Source of the DNA: Rhizopus arrhizus | Taxonomy: Eukaryota > Mucoromycota > Mucoromycetes > Mucorales > Rhizopodaceae | Length of the DNA stretch: 64,000 nt | Assembly (NCBI GenBank): GCA_024220505.1 | Contig: JAKZZE010000001.1 | Span: 2,294,001-2,358,000 of the forward strand | Reading direction: 5' to 3' | Part shown: positions 51,155 through 62,846 of the stretch, in pieces | Layout of the letters: each line of letters starts with the position of its first letter | Numbering within the stretch: position 1 is the stretch's first letter | Position numbers and translations under genes: made by a program | The notes under the pieces: generated by a model | What the model was told of the DNA's origin: nothing | Database searches by the model: none | The model's input: only the letters and a program-made list of their open reading frames with translations

Positions 51155-52757
51155 CTTTAATGGATTAATTAATGTTTCTAAAGGATGGATGGCTTCATGT
51201 TACTTACTGTTACGTATGGATTAGCAGAAAGGAAGGATTCACTGATCTCCTGTTTTCCTGCTCTATTTCAATGACTTTGGACGCTGTTTGAAATGAGTAA
51301 ACTGGTCGGTCCGAGCAGCGCAGTTTTAAAAAAAAGACCCTCTGCATCCAAGACATAAATGATAAAGCAAGTGAAAAGAAACCATGAGTTAATAAAACTT
51401 TACTGTATTTTTCAGTGTTAAAGAATGGAGTACAAGTGAAAGGGGAAATTAGAGAAAGTTGACAGCAACTGTTGATAAATTATTAAAATAAGGGAGGTGA
51501 CAATGTTAAGACCCTTTACGATAAAAATAGATTGTGTATCCAGGAATAAAAAAAAGTATCTAATCTAGAGCTTATTGTAAACTATAATCTTAGAACTGTT
51601 TGTTTGCTTTTGTTATAAACTGAACCTTTTTTTTTTTTATTCTAAATATTTCCTTTTCTCCTAAATAAAGCTGCATAGTATTTAAACTTTTTCATAAAAA
51701 AGTAGTAAAACTGAATAATGTATACATGTTATCTGTCTATTTTCAAACAATATTCCACCTTTCTCTCTCTCTTTTAGTAAAGAATGAGAGTTGAATCAAA
51801 AAATAGCATCAAACATGATTTAGCACGTTTTTAATCTCTCTTTGTTTTTGGCAATTGCATTCTCAATTCTTAGCCAGTAAACAAGATATTTTATATCAAC
51901 TATTTTCATTTATATCACAGAATGCATAAATATAATATATTTTTTTTTGTATCTAACAATGACTCTAATTTATCTGTCTTCATCTTGAATATATAAAGAA
52001 GAGGAGAAGAGTAAAGGGAGTAAGTAAAAGAATGCGAAAAAAAATAAGAAAACAATATGTTTATCGTATTTGGTAAATAAATTTAAGGGAGTAAGTATAA
52101 TAAAGCCATATTTGAACAGGAGAGAAAAGAGTAAGAAAGTGATCTTTATACACGAGGTCATGCCTACTATTTTATCGGAATCTCCTTTGATACTTTTTAG
52201 GAGAAATAAATAAAAAGATAAATTGGGTAATCAAAAAAAAAAAATTATAAAGCAATCAGAACGTGTCTCTATTGAACATTCTTTTAGGGGGAGGGAGAAA
52301 GAGAGAGAGAGAGATCAAGAAGTAAATAAAACATTCTATCATTTATAACTTTATAAAATTATGATAAATTCGTACACGTCAAAATATAATATGAATTACT
52401 GCTTTATTTCATTTTAATGCATCAACAATAAGTTTATTATAGGAGTAAATAGGTGTTGAACAGAAGCCTACCTCCCCTTTTTATTAGAATTTTTTTTTGT
52501 TACCCCTTATTCTTAAATTAGTAAGTTTATTACCAACGTCTACTGCTACCAAAGCATAATACTTGATCTATAAGCTATACTCCCTTTTTTGTCTGTAGTC
52601 GATCAATCTATTTTTTACTTTATTAAACTACATCCTTTTTCTTTTTTTGTATATAAAAAGAATACCTTTCATCTTCTTCAACTTCTTCTTTTCCTTTCTT
52701 TCCTTCTTTTCTTACCCAATTTACTCTTCTCTTTCCATTGGTAAAGGAAACTTAATT
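51155..52757. other. Upstream regions of RPL31 and of the C2H2 factor
   Basis: 1.6 kb, AT-rich, no gene supported. Contains the likely RPL31 5'-UTR intron (about 51155-51210), a GA-rich stretch near 52285-52316, and a C/T-rich leader (52670-52740) just before the zinc-finger gene, a usual sign of a fungal transcription start region. The length suggests a complex promoter for the regulator. Confidence 0.4.
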
Positions 52758-54696
52758 ATGAATAATCAAATAATAGCAAACTACGAACAGCACAACTCAT
52801 CATTGATACCTGAAAAATTACCTGGAATTGATAAACTTCCAAAACTAGAAGAGAGCGCAACATCTTCTCCGCCTTCAGCTTCATCTTTTGCTGACAATAA
52901 CGACAGAGATCAAAGCATGCAAGTCTGCTCCAATACTTATTTACCTCCTCCTTCCAACACTGGATATTCTTTCAACGGCATTCACAACAATCATCTTTAT
53001 CATCAAAACATGTCACCTCCTCTTACCCCAGCCGTTTCTCCTTCATCTGTCTTGCTCGACTCAATGCAATTCAAGCGAAAGTTTTCTGTTGATGTCGGTC
53101 CATTTGGTTTTGGAACTAATATGCCACATCCAACCTCAATGAATGATCAAGATGCATTCCGCAGAAGTTCCTGCTCAGCCATGTCTATTGATGAGTCAAA
53201 TGGATACTCTGCTGCTGCCGCTGCCGCAGCTGTTGTTGTAAACGCTCGCTGTCCTCAACCTAATGAATACTTTATGAACAATCCAACAATGCAATCATCA
53301 TTTGACAACAGCAGATCCCCTAATGCTATGACCACCACCACCACCACCACTCAACCCACTGACGTAATCCCTACCACCAAGCGTAGAGGTTCCCGTGCTC
53401 ATCTCAATGGTCCTACCACTCAACATAAGCATGGATGCAAGTACCCGTTCTGTACTTGGAGCTTCAAACGATATGAACATCTTAAGCGTCATATGCTTGT
53501 TCATACCGGGAAGCGTCCTCATGTCTGTCATTTCCCTGGTTGTGGTAAAAGCTTCAGCCGATCCGACAATTTCCATGCTCACTATCGTACTCACACCAAG
53601 AAATTACAACAACAGCAAAATGGTACAAAGAAATCCACAAGCAATGCTTCAACTGCTGCTGCTGCTGCTGTTGCTGCTACTGCTGCTGCCGTAGTTGCCT
53701 CTGTTGCATCGAGTACTTCAAGCATGACAACTACACCTCAAGTATTTGATGAAAGGTCCCAACCCAACTATTTTACTAAACAACCATTCGATATGGCTTA
53801 TCAAGATATTTATGGTCATCACCATCATCACCATCATCACCATCATCATCGTCCCAATTTTCAAACTGCCGAGGTAAGTTTATTTTTAATAAATTATATG
53901 TGTGTGTGTGTGTGTCCTAATTTATTTTTATTAGGAAAATGTTAATTATAATAATCCTTTGCGTAACTTTAATCAATCAACCTTTGGAATGCACTCATCT
54001 CATGCTCCTTCCTTATTAAACCATGAAGTTCATAACCAATCTTTCTTTGCTGCTGCTTCTAATGAATCTGACAGAAACAGTCAATTTGGTTACACTATGA
54101 ACTCTTTAGTTTCACCTACTGCTCACAGTCCTGGCTATCGAGAACCTTATGGTTATCCTAATTACACTATGACTGCAAATACGAATGCTATGCCTGTTCA
54201 CAGTAACACGATGTCACCAGTCAACAACAATAACGTGGGTGTAACAGCAACAGCACCTGTCAACACCAACAGCGGTAGACGTGCTTCCTCTACTGCAAAT
54301 AACAATAGCAACAATCAACAAAAGGCACATGTCTGTCCTATACCTCAGTGCCAACGTCGATTTAAACGATTAGAGCATCTTAAGCGTCATATGCGTATTC
54401 ATACACTTGAAAGACCTTTTGCATGCACATTCCCTAATTGTCATAAAACCTTTTCACGCTCAGATAATTTATCGCAACATATGAAAACCCATCAAAGAAC
54501 TGAAGACCGTCGTAGAAGGCAGCAACCATCACAAGAATTTAATCCTATGAATAAGCAACAACAACAACAACAACAACAACAGCAACAGCAGCAAAACTTA
54601 CCATCTTTGTCTTCAGAAAATGATAATTCTACTATGTTAAACAATATGGTTGGCATATCTTGGCATTCTGCTAATACTGGTACTGTTGGCTGTTAA
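52758..54696 (+). CDS. C2H2 zinc-finger transcription factor with two finger pairs
   Basis: Exons 52758-53873 and 53935-54696 encode about 625 residues. The start is [20 protein letters not shown]; the open frame upstream has no ATG. Pair 1 (about residues 227-285): [20 protein letters not shown] then [20 protein letters not shown]. Pair 2 (about 504-560): [20 protein letters not shown] then [20 protein letters not shown]. Both pairs have the same pattern and linker, indicating an internal duplication. The [10 protein letters not shown] / FSRSDNL contacts recall the finger pair of fungal SteA/Ste12-type and Msn2-like regulators, but no homeodomain-like Ste domain is present. Homopeptide runs: Ala tracts, His12 near residue 360 and Gln11 near 580. 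Nuclear regulator; targets unknown. Confidence 0.88.
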
Positions 54697-55176
54697 AACA
54701 ATATATGTTCCAAGGAGAAGAGGAAAGAGTAAACCAAATAAGAAAAAAAAAAAAAAAAAAAAAAAAGAGGAAAGAATTTTATTTTATTTTTATTTTTATT
54801 TTTTTATGTTTAAACCATATTTCATATATGATTTTACTTGTTCTTTTCAATTTTTTTAACCTTTTTTTTTTTTTTCTTCTTCTTTATTTTCTCCCCTTCT
54901 TTTATATTTTATTTGATGTATAGAATTCAATTTTATGCTTACCTTTTTTTTCTCTTTTTTCTTTTTTTTTTACTTTTATGAAGCATTCCACAGCCAGAAA
55001 AAAAACAAACAAACAAACAAAAAAACAAACCCCCCAATTTGCATTTTCATTTTATTTTCTAGCATTTTTTTTATGTTTAAAAGAAACAAAACTCGTAATA
55101 TGATTCTCTCACCCACAAATACCCATACTTTTTTTTAATAAAAAAAGAAGAAAAGAGGAAATATAAATTACTTTGA
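54697..55176. other. Low-complexity 3' region between convergent genes
   Basis: Dominated by A and T tracts (A22 near 54745-54766, several T10-T12 and repeated AAAC units near 54998-55030). Open frames here are Lys/Phe-rich artefacts. It holds the 3' UTRs of the C2H2 factor and the phosphotransferase. Confidence 0.5.
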
Positions 55177-56698
55177 TTAAAAAGTGCGATATTCTTGTTC
55201 TTGTTGTGGTTGTTCATTGACTAATAATGTTTCTACTTCTTGATTATTATCTGTTTCTATTTCAATTCTAGTAGGCAAAATGCTTCTTTCAACGTATTTG
55301 GATGGTGGAATCTTGAAGCATTGAATACCAAGGAAATCACAAAATGCATTAATTACAGCAGTAGCTCTTATATAATATCTAACAATAGTGAAAATACACA
55401 AAATCCAAAGTACTTGATATTCTGGATAATTACTAATATACATATTATTTTAACTAAACATACAATCATCTATAAACTTACATGTCAAAATAACCAAGAA
55501 GACTAAATAATAACCCTACACCCAAACTGTAATAAATACTTTTGAATTTTGGAAAGGTAGATTTTGTTAAATGGGCAAGAATGATATCTGAGGCCATCTC
55601 TCCAAATAAATATCCAACAAACACACTAAATAAGATGTAGTGCTCTTCAATAAATATCGTGGATCCAGGTGACCTTAACCAAAGATAGATAATAATTGTG
55701 CACAGTAAAAAGGGACCCAATACATCAACAAGTGCTTTTTTTGCATTCATAGACTTTTTGTGACATGCCTTGTTAATAGCATATATACTATACACAAGTA
55801 TATGAGTGGGACATGATATCCAAGAATCTATATATAGTACCTAACTGGTAATTGTGTTGTAAGGAAGAAAAAGATGAGACCATAAATGAAGAGGTTCGCA
55901 AAAGTAGTTTCAACAGGTAAAAAGGAACTTAACCAAGAAAACCAGGCTACTTCAGAGATAGGTACATGCCATGAATCAGGACCTATATATAAACATACAG
56001 AATATCAGATACATGCATAAATCATTGTGTATATATTTTACCATAAAGACCCGTCCAAATGAAAGCAAGACAAGTAACAATGATACCTTCTGTAGGCCCG
56101 TTTACATATCCCAAATACAACACACCCGTATAATATTCTTCAGCAGTAGACATATAAAAACCAGCAACGGTCACATAAAGTAAAATTGCGGCTGATACAG
56201 AATGACCCAAGCCAAGAGCTGCGGCTTGTAATATAGCAACATACGTACAGTTGATAGCATCGCATCCGTGATCAAACAACTCTCCCAGAGGGGAAGAGGT
56301 ATTTGTACGACGAGCTTGGCGACCATCCACATTATCAAACGTCGAATATAACCAAAGTCCTAAAGCAAAACTAAAATAAACCCAACTTGGTCCTTCTGTG
56401 CTGAGGTCAGGGATAAATATACAGGCAAGTATTACATTAAATATCATAAAAAATAAACCAATTAAAGTAATAAGATTAGGTCTATTCAAAAAATGTCAAA
56501 AGAAGAAGAAGAATATAGCAAAATTACTACTTACGCTATCCAGCGCGGGAATAGAGTAATAGCATAATCCCAATAAGGTCTTAGGACATATTTAGTTATT
56601 GGTGACTTATCTACAGCTCCATATTTATACAATCGCAAGTTTTTTAACTGGGAATCTTGAAGATACTCGGTATAAGAGGGTTTGAAAAACTGACCCAT
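55177..56698 (-). CDS. Choline/ethanolamine phosphotransferase (CPT1/EPT1-like)
   Basis: Last step of the Kennedy pathway: transfers phosphocholine or phosphoethanolamine from the CDP-alcohol to diacylglycerol in the ER/Golgi membrane. Exons: 56535-56698, 56042-56481, 55841-55982, 55482-55787, 55177-55432; about 435 residues. The N-terminus MGQFFKPSYTEYLQDSQL and the later ALGLWLYSTFDNVDGRQARR, then SPLGELFDHGCDA, give the CDP-alcohol phosphotransferase signature DG-x2-AR-x8-G-x3-D-x3-D. About eight hydrophobic segments follow. The C-terminal tail is hydrophilic and acidic (NNQEVETLLVNEQPQQEQEY). Substrate preference between choline and ethanolamine cannot be decided. Confidence 0.93.
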
Positions 56699-57444
56699 TT
56701 TTTATTTTAAAGGAAAAAATAAAGAAAAAATATTTTTTGTTGTAAAAAGGAACCAAGCAATCGCTGATAAAACTCCGAGATGCTGTGTCACTTCTTTTGG
56801 ACTTTAACTAAGAAAGCGGCTTATAGATCAAGTATTGATAGTATATATACATGTATATTCATGGTATGCACATAGCAGAGTCTTAATCGTGAAATTAGGA
56901 TGGCAAAATTGCTTTTATTTTCTATCCTTACGTGCTTATATCCCCAAAAATAATTTAAGCTATAGCCATAACTATTTTCTATAATTTGAAGTGAGTAAGC
57001 GTAACACAAAGAATACTCTGTTGTGCAGTATCAATAGAGGAAAGATCAGCTCCACTCACTACCGCGTAAATAGGTTTGCGTTATTATTGTTGCACAGATT
57101 CATTTTCAGGTACAGCTTAAAAAGAGTGGCTGATACGGTGTCCAAGGTACCAATTGTCAACTTTGCAAAGTATAAAAGACGCCAAATGATACTTTAAAAT
57201 CCGTCATTTGTACTTGCAAATCTGCAAATTACACTACAAATAATATCAAATATTACTCGAATTTCAAGACCACTATTTTTCAAGACTTAATAGATCATTC
57301 AAATATAGACCTTGTACTGAAGATAAAACATAAGCATTACAATCATATATATTTGATATACAGCTTTAGAAAAATTATTATATATGAAAACAAACGTTTA
57401 TTTATACGTTAAAGATAAGCATACTAAAGAGGTAAAATTAGCTG
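56699..57444. other. Intergenic, no gene supported
   Basis: Promoter region of the phosphotransferase and left border of the second mobile-element island. Short open frames at 56821-57197 lack any family signal. Confidence 0.45.
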
Positions 57445-58280
57445 ATGTTTAAAACGAAAACCTCTACCACACTGCAAACTTTACATTTTTTTATTTTCTT
57501 AGGCGAAACCTCATCAATGTATTTGAACATGGTTCTTCCCAACTCTCCAATTTTTACTCAGATGGCGAAGCTCCAATCTTCACCACTAAAACACAAAGCT
57601 AAACATGAGTTCTATGCTCAAGCTTTAACAGCAACTAAGATGTCTTTAATGCATGATCATATTTTGCCTCCTCATAGTGATGATTCTTCGATTTTGAATA
57701 TTTGGAAACTAGCATTTTCAGAACGTCTAGAACAAAAGGCGCTTATTTATTTGATATTTCGGCGTGTAAAGAAAACCATACTGATCAACAAAGCATGTTA
57801 TTGATTAAGGAACAATATCCTAATGTCTATGCTTGTGTTCCATTGAATGACAGTCCACGTCGTTATGTTGAGGTGTATATAACTCAGCAGAATGATCACA
57901 ACGATATTGTAAACAATGACCTTGTTTTTTCTAAAGTTAATTTACGAATTTATCCTCAGGCTTCCCTCGATGATTCTGCTAAAATAGTTAATCTCAAACT
58001 AACTCATCTCCCTCTAATTCCAAAAGAAAAAGTACTAGCTGGACTTTAACAAAGTTCGGAAGTCTTTTGTGAAATTATGAATGTCGGAATCTCCACAGAA
58101 TCTTCTACTGGTTTTTTCATGGGTACTGGTTATGCGATTTTAAATGTTCAAAAAGATTCTAACGTCTCAGAAGCCAAAGTATTCCAAGAACTAAGCTATC
58201 AGATTAGTTGGCGTGAAACCGATGATTTGTTTCATGCGACTTGGAACAATATGCCAACTTGGTGTCGATATTGTCACAAA
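57445..58280 (+). pseudogene. Decayed retroelement gag-like protein with CCHC start, truncated by mariner insertion
   Basis: Three overlapping frames join in order: FYAQALTATKMSLMHDHILP PHSDDSS; then KGAYLFDISACKENHTDQQS, PLNDSPRRYVEVYITQQN and VNLKLTHLPLIPKEKVLAGL; then MNVGISTESSTGFFMGTGYA and WNNMPTWCRYCHK. The last piece is the first half of a zinc knuckle (C-x2-C), which stops where the next element begins at about 58281. At least one frameshift near 57700-57710 and a stop near 58049 break it. It resembles gag/ORF1-type proteins with a C-terminal zinc knuckle. The polymerase part is not present. Confidence 0.55.
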
Positions 58281-58318
58281 GCGGATAGTTTTTTTTTTAT
58301 TTTGCGGACAATAAATTT
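58281..58318 (+). repeat. Left terminal inverted repeat, second mariner
   Basis: Pairs with 59774-59810 in reverse complement; the shared core ATTTTGCGGACAATAAATTT is perfect, and the T run differs in length. Confidence 0.75.
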
Positions 58319-58337
58319 CGCTTTACTTCACTACAAA

Positions 58338-59775
58338 ATGTCTATTTACGGCATACCAGAAGAGAATATGCATTGTTTTAATGTTTTTGACGAGACTCCA
58401 AAGCAGGAACCAATGAAAGTTAAGAATATAAATGACTTGTACTAAACAACTGAATTAGAATGGCTTCACTGGAAAGGGCCAAATGAAGATGAGAGTGTGT
58501 CTGAACCCGCAGTCAAAAAGCTTTTCGATTTAAAGAGCTACCAGGTATATCGTCAGACCTTGGAGAATGAGAACCATTCAAAAGCAAAAGAGCAACCAAT
58601 TATTGTGGAAATTCAGAATGACTTGAAGCAATCTAGAAAAAAAGTTGTATCAAAAAAGACTCGAGAAGCATATAGAACCTACTCACCTGAACAAGTACAG
58701 GAGGTTCATGATCTTGTTATTGAAGAAGGGCTTTCTGCAAGAAAAGCAAGCGCGACTGTTGGAATTGTTGAGCGAACAGCTCAAAGTTATGTAAAAACTT
58801 ATAAGAAAGATGATGAAAAATGCTTGCCAGGTGGTAGAAAGCAATGAGTAAGTTGGGAAAGAAAACTTCAGCCTCATCACACCAACCTCCTATGCGTGTT
58901 TATGAGAAGAACCCACAAGTTGTACTCTGGCAGGCAAGGGATGCACTAATTGAGATTTTTAGCGAAATCCAATCAATTACATTATCGGACCTTCACAGAC
59001 ATCTCGTCTCACATGCTTCTTTAACTCTCAAGAAACTAGAAGCCGTTGTATCTTCATGAACTACTCTTGGTAATCTCCAAATACGTAGAGACAGGGCTCT
59101 TAAGTGGAAAAATGATGAAAATATGGATTGGTATAAAAACTGTGTTTTCATTAATGAGGCAGGTTTTAATATGCATATTCATAGAAATTTTGATAGATCC
59201 AAGAGGAGAATGCCTGCTAAAACAGTAATTCCTGCAAATAGAAGAATTACTGTATCAATAATTGGTGCTATTCGTGAAAAGGGAGTGATTGACCTCATGC
59301 TTCGTAAGCCAAAAGCTGTTCAGAAAAAAAAACGAATATTAACAAGAGAAGAAAAAGAGAAAATGGCAAGGCTGAAGTGGTTGAAGTAAATACTAGGGGA
59401 GGTACTGGTAGTGAGCATTTCATAGAGTTTTTGATCGGTGTTATGGACGCTTTGGATCAATTCGATATGAAAGGGCGTTATCTTGTTATGGACAATGCTG
59501 CCATTCATTAAGACACTGAGTCTAATGGCCAAATTGCATCGCACGGATATAAAGCTATATACTTGCCACCTTACTCACCATTTTTGAATCCTATTGAATC
59601 ATTCTGGTCCAAATTCAAAAGGGGTATTAGGAGAGATTGCCTGAATGCAAATGACAACCTAAGCACGAGAATTATTGAATCAGCTAAAACTGTATCAGTT
59701 GATGATTGTGTAAATTGGATAAGCCATTCATATTCGTTTTTCGATAAATGTCTGGCCCTTGAGCCAATGCTTTAA
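58338..59775 (+). pseudogene. Mariner/DDE_3-type transposase, broken
   Basis: The ATG at 58338 (MSIYGIPEENMHCFNVFDE) opens a frame with TAA at 58443. It continues in frame into an HTH region, TYSPEQVQEVHDLVIEEGLS and ARKASATVGIVERTAQSYVK, to a TGA at 58845. Further frames carry LSDLHRHLVSHASLTLKKLE, then WYKNCVFINEAGFNMHIHRN, where the expected first catalytic Asp is Asn (59152-59154). RYLVMDNAAIH follows (second Asp at 59491, then TAA 59508), and the end is LPPYSPFLNPIESFWSKFKR (third acidic residue Glu at 59596). Several stops and frame changes make it inactive. Confidence 0.75.
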
Positions 59776-59810
59776 AATTTATTGTCCGCAAAATAAAAAA
59801 AGCTATCTGC
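59774..59810 (-). repeat. Right terminal inverted repeat, second mariner
   Basis: Partner of 58281-58318. Overlaps the transposase stop by a base or two. Confidence 0.75.
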
Positions 59811-60272
59811 AAATTTACAGTCAAAAACCATATTGAGATAATCACGCAATTTGATAGGCATGAAGGGTAACTTCTCTCTAAATGACTCAATTTCCTGTAA
59901 TTCATCATCATTAAACACTCTATACTTCTTATAATTGATATCATTTAAATCTAAGATAAAGGAGTGACAGAAGTGTTCTTCCTTGCATTGCATCCCAAAT
60001 GCGAAAATTTCATCCTCCACACATTTACTATTAAACAGGTACCACTTTTCTTCGGCTTTCATTTTACTGAAGGTCCTTTCAAATTTCATTCTGAAATCGT
60101 CACTTGGTATATTCAAAGAATTTTCATCAGTATATGGCTGTTTAAAGAGATTCAAATTAGCCTCACACAAGTGCGCAATTTTTCTAAAAAAAGTGGGTGG
60201 TGTTTTCAAAAAGTCGGTAAATTGAGAGTGGAAACACAGTAAACAAAGGGACTTGTCAAAAATGCTGAACAT
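59811..60272 (-). pseudogene. Truncated repeat-derived protein, unrecognised
   Basis: A minus-strand frame from 60272 reads MFSIFDKSLCLLCFHSQF and then ANLNLFKQPYTDENSLNIPS. It continues with KCVEDEIFAFGMQCKEEHFC and SFREKLPFMPIKLRDYLNMV, running into the mariner end as CKFADSFF. It has normal protein composition but is cut off by the transposon. I suspect it belongs to a multicopy gene family associated with repeats; function unknown. Confidence 0.4.
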
Positions 60273-60449
60273 GACGAATCAGGACTGGAAATAACATGTA
60301 AGTTGTTCTCTACAAGTCTGCGAGAACTAAATTAGTGGGAATAGTTTATCATCAAGAAGAACGAGTTGCCAATCCAGAAGATAGTGCAGAAGACACCAAA
60401 AGCAATAATACACATAGATGCATCAAACACAGGTTGAGGAATATGCTTC

Positions 60450-62425
60450 CCTCAGTAACCACGTCAGGATTCTGGACCAAAGAAGAAACTCAACAATCTA
60501 TAAACGCAAGAGAACTCAAGTTGATACTTTTTGCAAAACAGCCGTTGTATTTACCTTAGTAATTTCCTTAGTCTCGTGTGAGGTAACTCAAAAGATTCTT
60601 AAGCTAATAATTTGATTGCATATTGTACGATACATAGCCCACGCTATTTATACTGTACTACCGCAGACCCTAAACCACATTGCTATATTCTAAGACGTAG
60701 TTTGCTTTGAATGAGCTCTCTTTCTCGTCCTTATTCAATAAAAAGATTCAAGAGACTCATCAATTATTTGACTTATTTATTAGTTTTATTAATCGAGGGA
60801 CATTAATACACCTATTCCACAACAACTCCACGCAAAAAAAAAAAAGGTGTGAAAGTTGACAATCAATCTTTTTTCCGGCAATTCAACGGGCTTGAAATAC
60901 GCTATGAAGGCAGGGGAACGACATTATTAATTCTTCAAGATTTAACAATGCATAGCCGCTGTACAAACACCTCCACAACAGAATGTCAAATCTCATTTAC
61001 TATTTTACGTATTTTCTTTTCCATTTTTCTTATAAATTATCAGTCAATGGTGCACGTCCCTGTGCACTTAATAAAATACCATTTATAAAAAAAAAAAAAA
61101 GATTAAGTAATATAAATACAAAAACTGTGCAACAATCACAATATCCAAACAATTTATCAACGCATCCCAGGAGCCCAACATAATCAAGCAGATATGTTAA
61201 GCCGAATCAAACTGTAGCTTTACGAATCAACAATTCAAAGAGCTGCGTTCGACCAAATACAACGATAATGGAGGTCGTTCCAGGTGGATGTATTCGCCAC
61301 AAGACACAACAAACCACCACTACTGGACACTGAAGTTGAACCCGAAAGCAGCAGTAGACACTTTTTAGCAGAGTTGGAAGACCAAGAAACTTTATCTATA
61401 TCCACCTTGGAAATTAATTCTGCAAGTTCTGAAGCAAATCAAGGCGCAGAAATTGAAGAGAACAAGACTAATGACACCGCTATGGCTGGGCCAATTTTGG
61501 TATAAATGTAATGTTTGAGATAATTTATTTATAGAAAAAGATTAAATATAAAAGTACATAATACTTATACTAATCTGAATTGCTAAGTAAAATATAGTTG
61601 TTAATGTTCAAGCACCAATTGAATACATTATGAAACTACTAGAAGTCTTCATAATGTTATTCTCTATGAGATTGTATACTTGTGACATTACTAAGCTTTC
61701 CGCCAGCTTCCAGTATATTTCTAATTAGATCTACTAATTAAAGAGCAGCCCGATATTGGACACACTACATACAATGATTTGAAAATGAAACACATTGAAT
61801 CATCAATAGCTCGAAGAATAAATCCAAAATGGTCATGAGCTGCATGGCTATTATCGACGACTATAGGATCAACAAAGTCAGGTCAATCATCTTGGGGGAA
61901 TATCTGGACGAACAACTGTGTCTGGTGAGAATGCTACTAGCGTTTATCCGACAAACAACAACCATTCGTGAAAGACTATCTATTGATCATACACTTTTCT
62001 TGACCTACTCGGAAAAAGAAGACGTTGCCTCCCCCTCAGTCAGATCCACAACAGTAGCAAGTTGGATAAAATCAGCAATGCAAGCAGCAGAAATCGATAC
62101 GACATAATTTCAAGCCTATTCAATTAGATTCGCATCAAGTACCGAAGCAGTTGAGCTAGGATATTTTGTTCAAAACATAAAAAAGCATGTAAACAGGAGC
62201 TTGAATTCCAACGCATTTGAAAAATTCTACTACAAACGATCATTACAAGTACCATCCAGTGCAGCCATTAACCATTCAATTTTTTCTTCTACGGACAACA
62301 GTATCATATTGGTGATCGGAGTGGATCCAACTAGGATTTGTTTAGGTACAACAAGCAATACCATTGTTGACGAAACAAAGACCGAAAATGTGATACATAC
62401 CCGTCCATGGTACCATTCATCCTAG
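60450..62425 (+). mobile_element. DIRS-like (tyrosine-recombinase) retrotransposon relic
   Basis: In order: an RNase H start, SGFWTKEETQQSINARELKL (about 60462-60525). Then, in another frame, a relic of the RNase H middle (60890-60960) and QRIPGAQHNQADMLSRI (about 61160-61212), the family's end-of-RNase-H block. VDVFATRHNKPP follows at 61284, and finally the tyrosine recombinase region at 61829-62425. That region has LCLVRMLLAFIRQTTTIRER, HTLFLTYSEKED, AYSIRFASSTEAVELGYFV after a TAA at 62105, and FEKFYYK with the candidate nucleophile Tyr. Reverse transcriptase fingers/palm are missing, and multiple stops are present. Confidence 0.65.
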
Positions 62426-62758
62426 TGATACAACTTTGGATTACTGTTAGTATTATTTTATAATTTTCACTAATTATATACATCCCTCCCAAAAAAAAAA
62501 ATTTGAATTTATGTTTAGCTTACATTAAAAAGATAGGAGGGAAAAGAAGATTTTATTATTACTATTGCTTATATATATGTAAAATAAAATGTGGCTCATA
62601 GAGCATGTATCACATTGGAGATCTTCGTTTCGTCAACATTGGTATTCTCAGATTATTTGCACCATGAGCATTGTAAATTCTTAATTTAATACCAGATTAT
62701 ATCTGTACGCCTTGCGGCACCTGAATCAAATCCTATAAAAAGAAACCGTCAGATTATG

Positions 62759-62763
<5 letters not shown>

Positions 62764-62790
<27 letters not shown>
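62764..62790 (+). repeat. T27 homopolymer
   Basis: Poly(T) tract directly upstream of the small secreted-protein candidate; a length error here would change any reading frame crossing it. Confidence 0.8.
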
Positions 62791-62846
62791 GCTACTACTG
62801 TAGGAGGCGTTACTGTTTAAAAACATATTTTGATACGAAAATCTCA

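Larger units (their letters stand above)
58281..59810 (+). mobile_element. Second Tc1/mariner-like element, decayed
   Basis: Inverted ends at 58281-58318 and 59774-59810 share a T-run followed by ATTTTGCGGACAATAAATTT. The outer part, GCGGATAG versus GCAGATAG, differs by one base. The 1.5-kb interior encodes one broken transposase whose stop codon lies directly against the right end. The size and simple structure are typical of mariner-class elements. Flanking sequences differ on the two sides (see findings). Confidence 0.75.

Noticed and set aside
54650..55138. Open frames of Lys/Phe-rich proteins after the C2H2 gene
   Set aside because: Translations of A and T homopolymers in a 3' region.
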